A DNA stretch of 64,000 bases, taken from NCBI GenBank assembly GCA_963665265.2, contig CAXXHQ010000001.1:248001-312000 (forward strand), given 5' to 3'. Source of the DNA: CAXXHQ01 sp963665265 (lineage in GTDB: Bacteria; Planctomycetota; Planctomycetia; Pirellulales; Thermoguttaceae). The notes beneath the pieces are model-generated. The model was given only the letters and a program-made list of their open reading frames with translations, did no database searches and had not been told where the DNA came from. A program made the position numbers and the translations under genes. Numbering within the stretch: position 1 is the first letter of the stretch; every line of letters starts with the position of its first letter. Positions 60,955 to 64,000 of the stretch are shown here, in pieces.

Positions 60955-61894
60955 AGAACCACGATCGACGTTTAACGATTATCTGCAACTGACTCGGGCG
61001 CCGAACGGATTTACGGCGGCGGCCGACTCGATGGCCGGTTTCATCTTCGCTTATGGGTTCACCTACGGATTGGCGTTGGATGCGCCGCAATGGGGCGTCG
61101 TCGCGGTCGTCGCCTGCGTTTCGGCGGCGATCTACTTGGCCGGTACGACTTTGAACGACGTTTTCGACTTGGAGCTGGACCGTCGGGAGCGGCCGGAGCG
61201 GCCGTTGCCCTCGGGGCGAATTTCGTTGATCGCGGCCAAGCGGCTCGGATTCGGGCTTCTTGCGGTCGGTCTTTGCGGCGGGGTCGCCGTTGCGGCTTTC
61301 GTTCAGTCGCTGACGAGCGGGGTTCTGATCGTCGCTTTGGCCGCCTGCGTGATCGCCTACGACGCGAAATTAAAATCGACTATCCTCGGCCCTCTTGCAA
61401 TGGGCGCCTGTCGGACGCTGAACATCCTTTTCGGCATGAGCGCGACCGGAACGGCGCTCAACTCCGGTTTTTTCCTTGTCGCCTGCGGAATCGGGCTCTA
61501 CATCGTCGGCGTCACGATCTTCGCCGGGACGGAAGCGACGCGAAGCGAACGGCGACGGCTTCTTTTCGCCACGGCAATCATGCTGGCCGGCTTGGGCGTG
61601 ATCGCCGCGTTGCCGACGTATTGCCCGCCAAAGACGTTCGCTTTACTCGAAGCGCCGGGTCGTTGGTACATTTTGGCCGTCGCCATGACTCTGATGACCT
61701 TATGGCGGCCGATTAAAGCGATCGTCTCGCCGACGTCGGCCGACGTGCAACTGGCCGTCGTCCATTGCATCCTGTCGCTGATCATCTTCGACGCCATGCT
61801 TTGCTATGCCGCCATCGACGCTTTTCACGCCATGCTCGTTACCTTCTTCTTGTTCCCGACCGTTCTCCTGTCCCGCCTCGCAAGCATGACGTAA
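60941..61894 (+). CDS. eboC: UbiA-family prenyltransferase, EboC type
   Basis: 317 residues with about eight membrane helices. The first Asp-rich motif is NDVFDLELD (NDxxDxxxD) after an AGFIFAYGFTYG helix; the second is YDAKLKSTILGPLAMG. UbiA proteins transfer a prenyl chain to an acceptor at the membrane. The overlap with the TIM-barrel gene, the second barrel after it and the phosphodiesterase beyond match ebo clusters, where EboC is the UbiA member. The acceptor is not known. Confidence 0.78.
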   Translation: MSDAEEPRSTFNDYLQLTRAPNGFTAAADSMAGFIFAYGFTYGLALDAPQWGVVAVVACVSAAIYLAGTTLNDVFDLELDRRERPERPLPSGRISLIAAKRLGFGLLAVGLCGGVAVAAFVQSLTSGVLIVALAACVIAYDAKLKSTILGPLAMGACRTLNILFGMSATGTALNSGFFLVACGIGLYIVGVTIFAGTEATRSERRRLLFATAIMLAGLGVIAALPTYCPPKTFALLEAPGRWYILAVAMTLMTLWRPIKAIVSPTSADVQLAVVHCILSLIIFDAMLCYAAIDAFHAMLVTFFLFPTVLLSRLASMT

Positions 61895-61897
61895 AAG

Positions 61898-61946
61898 TAG
61901 GGCATAGAGATTAGGGCGTAGGGGTTAGGGCATAGGGGTTAGGAGG
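61898..61946. repeat. Seven-unit heptad repeat between eboC and the second TIM barrel
   Basis: Seven exact 7-bp units, TAGGGNN type, from TAGGGCA (61898) to TAGGAGG (61940-61946). The last unit supplies the Shine-Dalgarno AGGAGG, 4 nt before the ATG at 61951. Confidence 0.9.
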
Positions 61947-61950
61947 CGAG

Positions 61951-62820
61951 ATGATTTTCGGTTACAACACGAACGGTTTTCCGCATCACGATCTTTTCGA
62001 CGCGGTCGAACTGATCGCGGAGATCGGCTTTCGCGCCGTCGGGATCACGATCGATCATGGCCCTATTTCGCCGCGCAATCCGCAACGATTCGACAATCTG
62101 GAAAAGCTTAAAACGCTTTTGACGCGGCTCGGCATGCGAACGGTCGTCGAGACCGGCGCCCGTTTCTTGCTCAATTCGAGGGAAAAGCACGAGCCGACGC
62201 TTGTTTCGGAAGATGCGGCGCCACGTTTGGAATTTTATCGCTACGCGATCGATTGCGCGAAGTTATTAGGCAGCGATTGCGTTTCGATTTGGTCCGGCGT
62301 TTTACGCGAACCGATTTCGAAAGCCGAGGCTTGGCTTCGACTTGAAGAGAACCTTCGCCGCACGCTCGATTACGCCGCCGAGCAAGGAGCGCTAGTCGGT
62401 TTCGAGCCGGAGCCGGGCATGCTGGTCGAAACGACGGCCGGATTCCATGAACTTCGCCGTCGGCTCAATCATCCGAATTTGCGTTTGACGCTCGACGTGG
62501 GGCATCTGCATTGCATGGGCGAAACGCCGCTCGAGGGAACGATTTCCGAAAATATCCCTTATCTGATCAACGTTCATATAGAGGACATGCTCCGCGGCGT
62601 TCATGAACACCTTCCTTTCGGCGAAGGGGAAATTGATTTTCCGCCCGTGTTGAAGGCCCTCGACGAATCGGCGTATACTGGAGCTGCGTACGTTGAACTC
62701 AGCCGCTCCGGTCATGACGCCCCCTCGGCGGCGAAAAACGCATGGGCGTTCTTAAATAACATTCCTTCGGCGCTCGCAGGGCGCCGTACCACCGGCAAAG
62801 CGTCTTACGACGCCAACTAA
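61951..62820 (+). CDS. Second xylose-isomerase-like TIM-barrel protein
   Basis: 289 residues. MIFGYNTNGFPHHDLFDAVE opening; FEPEPGMLVETTAGFHELRR and LRLTLDVGHLHCMGETPLEG share exact motif spacing with the barrel at 60103, so the two are paralogs. NVHIEDMLRGVHEHLPFGEG carries a further metal-ligand His/Glu. AGGAGG 4 nt upstream, formed by the heptad repeat, supports the start. The C-terminus (ALAGRRTTGKASYDAN) is partly encoded by a GGCGC/GCGCC palindrome. Confidence 0.82.
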   Translation: MIFGYNTNGFPHHDLFDAVELIAEIGFRAVGITIDHGPISPRNPQRFDNLEKLKTLLTRLGMRTVVETGARFLLNSREKHEPTLVSEDAAPRLEFYRYAIDCAKLLGSDCVSIWSGVLREPISKAEAWLRLEENLRRTLDYAAEQGALVGFEPEPGMLVETTAGFHELRRRLNHPNLRLTLDVGHLHCMGETPLEGTISENIPYLINVHIEDMLRGVHEHLPFGEGEIDFPPVLKALDESAYTGAAYVELSRSGHDAPSAAKNAWAFLNNIPSALAGRRTTGKASYDAN

Positions 62821-62826
62821 GAAATA

Positions 62827-64000
62827 ATGATCACCACTCCATTAATATTGTTATCCGTTCCCGGCCTGCGCGAGAAAGACCTCGCAAATATGCCGAATCT
62901 GCAAAAGATGACGGCGGGGGGCGATCGCGCCGAGTTGACGCCCAGTTTTCCTTGCGTGACCTGTCCGGTCCAGGCGAACATGAGCGTGGGACTTTTGCCC
63001 GAGGCGCACGGCGTCGTCGGCAACGGTTTTTACTGGCGCGATCAAAAGCGGGTCGAGATGTGGACCGCCTCGAACGATTGCGTCGAGCGGCCGCAACTTT
63101 GGGATCTGCTCTCGCATCACGAAGGAGGTCTAACCTCGGCCGTCTGGTTCCCATTGCACAGCAAGCATTGCGAGGCCGATTTCGTTTGCACGCCGGCTCC
63201 GATCCACAATCCCGACGGCTCGGAGTCGCTTTGGTGCTACACGCGGCCGAGCGAACTTTACGGCGAACTGCGCGACGCTTTCGGTCATTTCCCTCTGCAG
63301 AATTATTGGGGGCCGATGACCTCGGTGAAAGCGAGCCAATGGATCGCCGACTCGGCCGTCTTCGCCGTAAAGCGTTGGCAACCGCATTTCTTTTACATCT
63401 ACCTGCCGCACCTGGACTACGCGGCGCAGCGCATGGGCCCGGACTCCGAAGCGGCCGGCAAAGCCGTCGCCGAGTTGGACGATCTTCTTGGCCGATTCGC
63501 CGTTGAGATGGAGGAGGCCTACGATTGCCGCCCCCAATGGCTCGTCGTCGGCGAATACGCCATCAACGACGTCGATCACGTCGCCTATCCGAACCGCATT
63601 CTCCGTGAGGCGGGCTTGCTCAAAGTTCGCGAGGAGGACGGGGGCGAACTCATCGATTTCGAGGCGAGCGAGGCGTTCGCGCTGGTCGATCACCAATTTT
63701 CGCATATTTTCGTCCAAGAGGGCTCCGAAACGATCGTCGAGAAGGTCGCCGATCTATTTCGGTCTCGGGAAGGATTCGCCGAAGTCCTTTGCGGGTTGGA
63801 ACGTGCGCGCTACGGAATGGACCACGAACGGTCGGGGGAAATAATTTTGATCTCCGCGGCGAATAGTTGGCAGGCCTATTATTATTGGAACGACGACGCA
63901 AAGGCCCCTCGATTCGCCCGAACGGTCGACATCCACCGCAAGCCGGGCTACGATCCGGTCGAGTTGTTTTTCGACATGGCGACGAAAAGCATTCCGCTTA
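62827..64000 (+). CDS. eboF: EboF-like alkaline-phosphatase-superfamily protein (cut by window end)
   Basis: At least 391 residues, open to the window end. FPCVTCPVQANMSVGLLPEA contains the Thr nucleophile of type I phosphodiesterase/nucleotide pyrophosphatases, and EAHGVVGNGFYW, YIYLPHLDY, DVDHVAYPNR and LVDHQFSHIFV are the expected downstream motifs with metal ligands. The usual first Asp (DG near residue 12) is replaced: the chain starts LILLSVPGLREKDLANMP. It begins 6 bp after the second barrel, in the same operon. Whether it still hydrolyses a phosphodiester is not clear. Confidence 0.72.
   Translation, partial: MITTPLILLSVPGLREKDLANMPNLQKMTAGGDRAELTPSFPCVTCPVQANMSVGLLPEAHGVVGNGFYWRDQKRVEMWTASNDCVERPQLWDLLSHHEGGLTSAVWFPLHSKHCEADFVCTPAPIHNPDGSESLWCYTRPSELYGELRDAFGHFPLQNYWGPMTSVKASQWIADSAVFAVKRWQPHFFYIYLPHLDYAAQRMGPDSEAAGKAVAELDDLLGRFAVEMEEAYDCRPQWLVVGEYAINDVDHVAYPNRILREAGLLKVREEDGGELIDFEASEAFALVDHQFSHIFVQEGSETIVEKVADLFRSREGFAEVLCGLERARYGMDHERSGEIILISAANSWQAYYYWNDDAKAPRFARTVDIHRKPGYDPVELFFDMATKSIPL

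Noticed and set aside
1..64000. CRISPR array, prophage or integrative element
   Set aside because: No equally spaced identical repeats with unique spacers, and no integrase, capsid or portal genes. The tandem heptads and decamers are too short and have no spacers.

Overview
The window looks like chromosome of a planctomycete (probably the Pirellulales side of Planctomycetota). GC is moderate to high by eye. Markers are a DUF1559 protein, a giant PEP-CTERM protein with autotransporter-type strand repeats, an OmpL/BBP2-like barrel porin, a TatC with a long extra loop, an McsA/McsB pair and many planctomycete-style membrane or repeat proteins beside normal housekeeping genes. No tRNA, rRNA, CRISPR array or prophage was recognised.

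Layout. 1-19.5 kb: mcsB (cut by the window start) and mcsA; trpE; a YgiN-like monooxygenase; an SDR with an altered active site; a lipoprotein; a 1621-residue PEP-CTERM surface protein; rpsT; a TPR protein; a class V aminotransferase; coaD; pyrK; an RluB-type pseudouridine synthase; tatC; glnB. 19.7-29 kb: a porin, then a leftward block polA-coaE-rho-ribH-nusB-ftsY. 29.4-42.5 kb: a coiled-coil membrane protein, a HEAT-repeat pair, a small gene plus an EboB-type TatD hydrolase, STAS and BON proteins, a serine biosynthesis pair (serA plus aminotransferase) and a large esterase-like protein. 42.5-51.1 kb: an accessory, repeat-rich stretch with an Rhs remnant and possible immunity gene, an intact IS4/Tn5-type element sitting inside an identifiable host gene, orphan genes and ruvB. 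51-56.7 kb: two paralogous zinc-ribbon membrane proteins, ruvA, ruvC, cysS, ispF. 56.8-64 kb: an ABC-2 exporter (ATPase and two permeases, with a four-helix-bundle gene between) running into a TIM barrel, a UbiA-family prenyltransferase, a second TIM barrel and a phosphodiesterase-like protein cut by the window end.

Most interesting signals. (1) The 60-64 kb genes resemble the ebo cluster (EboC, EboE-like, EboF), linked to movement of a metabolite precursor to the periplasm. Here they follow a dedicated-looking ABC exporter, and the matching EboB-type hydrolase lies 26 kb away at 34 kb. (2) Many intergenic spacers are built from degenerate tandem repeats with an exact 7-bp period next to start codons. 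They are often joined to a short palindrome ending CCCTAC/GTAGGG that in three places supplies the TAG stop of the preceding gene. (3) The IS element has a perfect 9-bp target duplication, so the 193-codon gene it broke can be read back. (4) Single-gene oddities: ruvC without a usable start codon, GlnB with Phe at the uridylylation position, an SDR with YxxxM instead of YxxxK, and a gene whose C-terminus is made of intergenic repeat.
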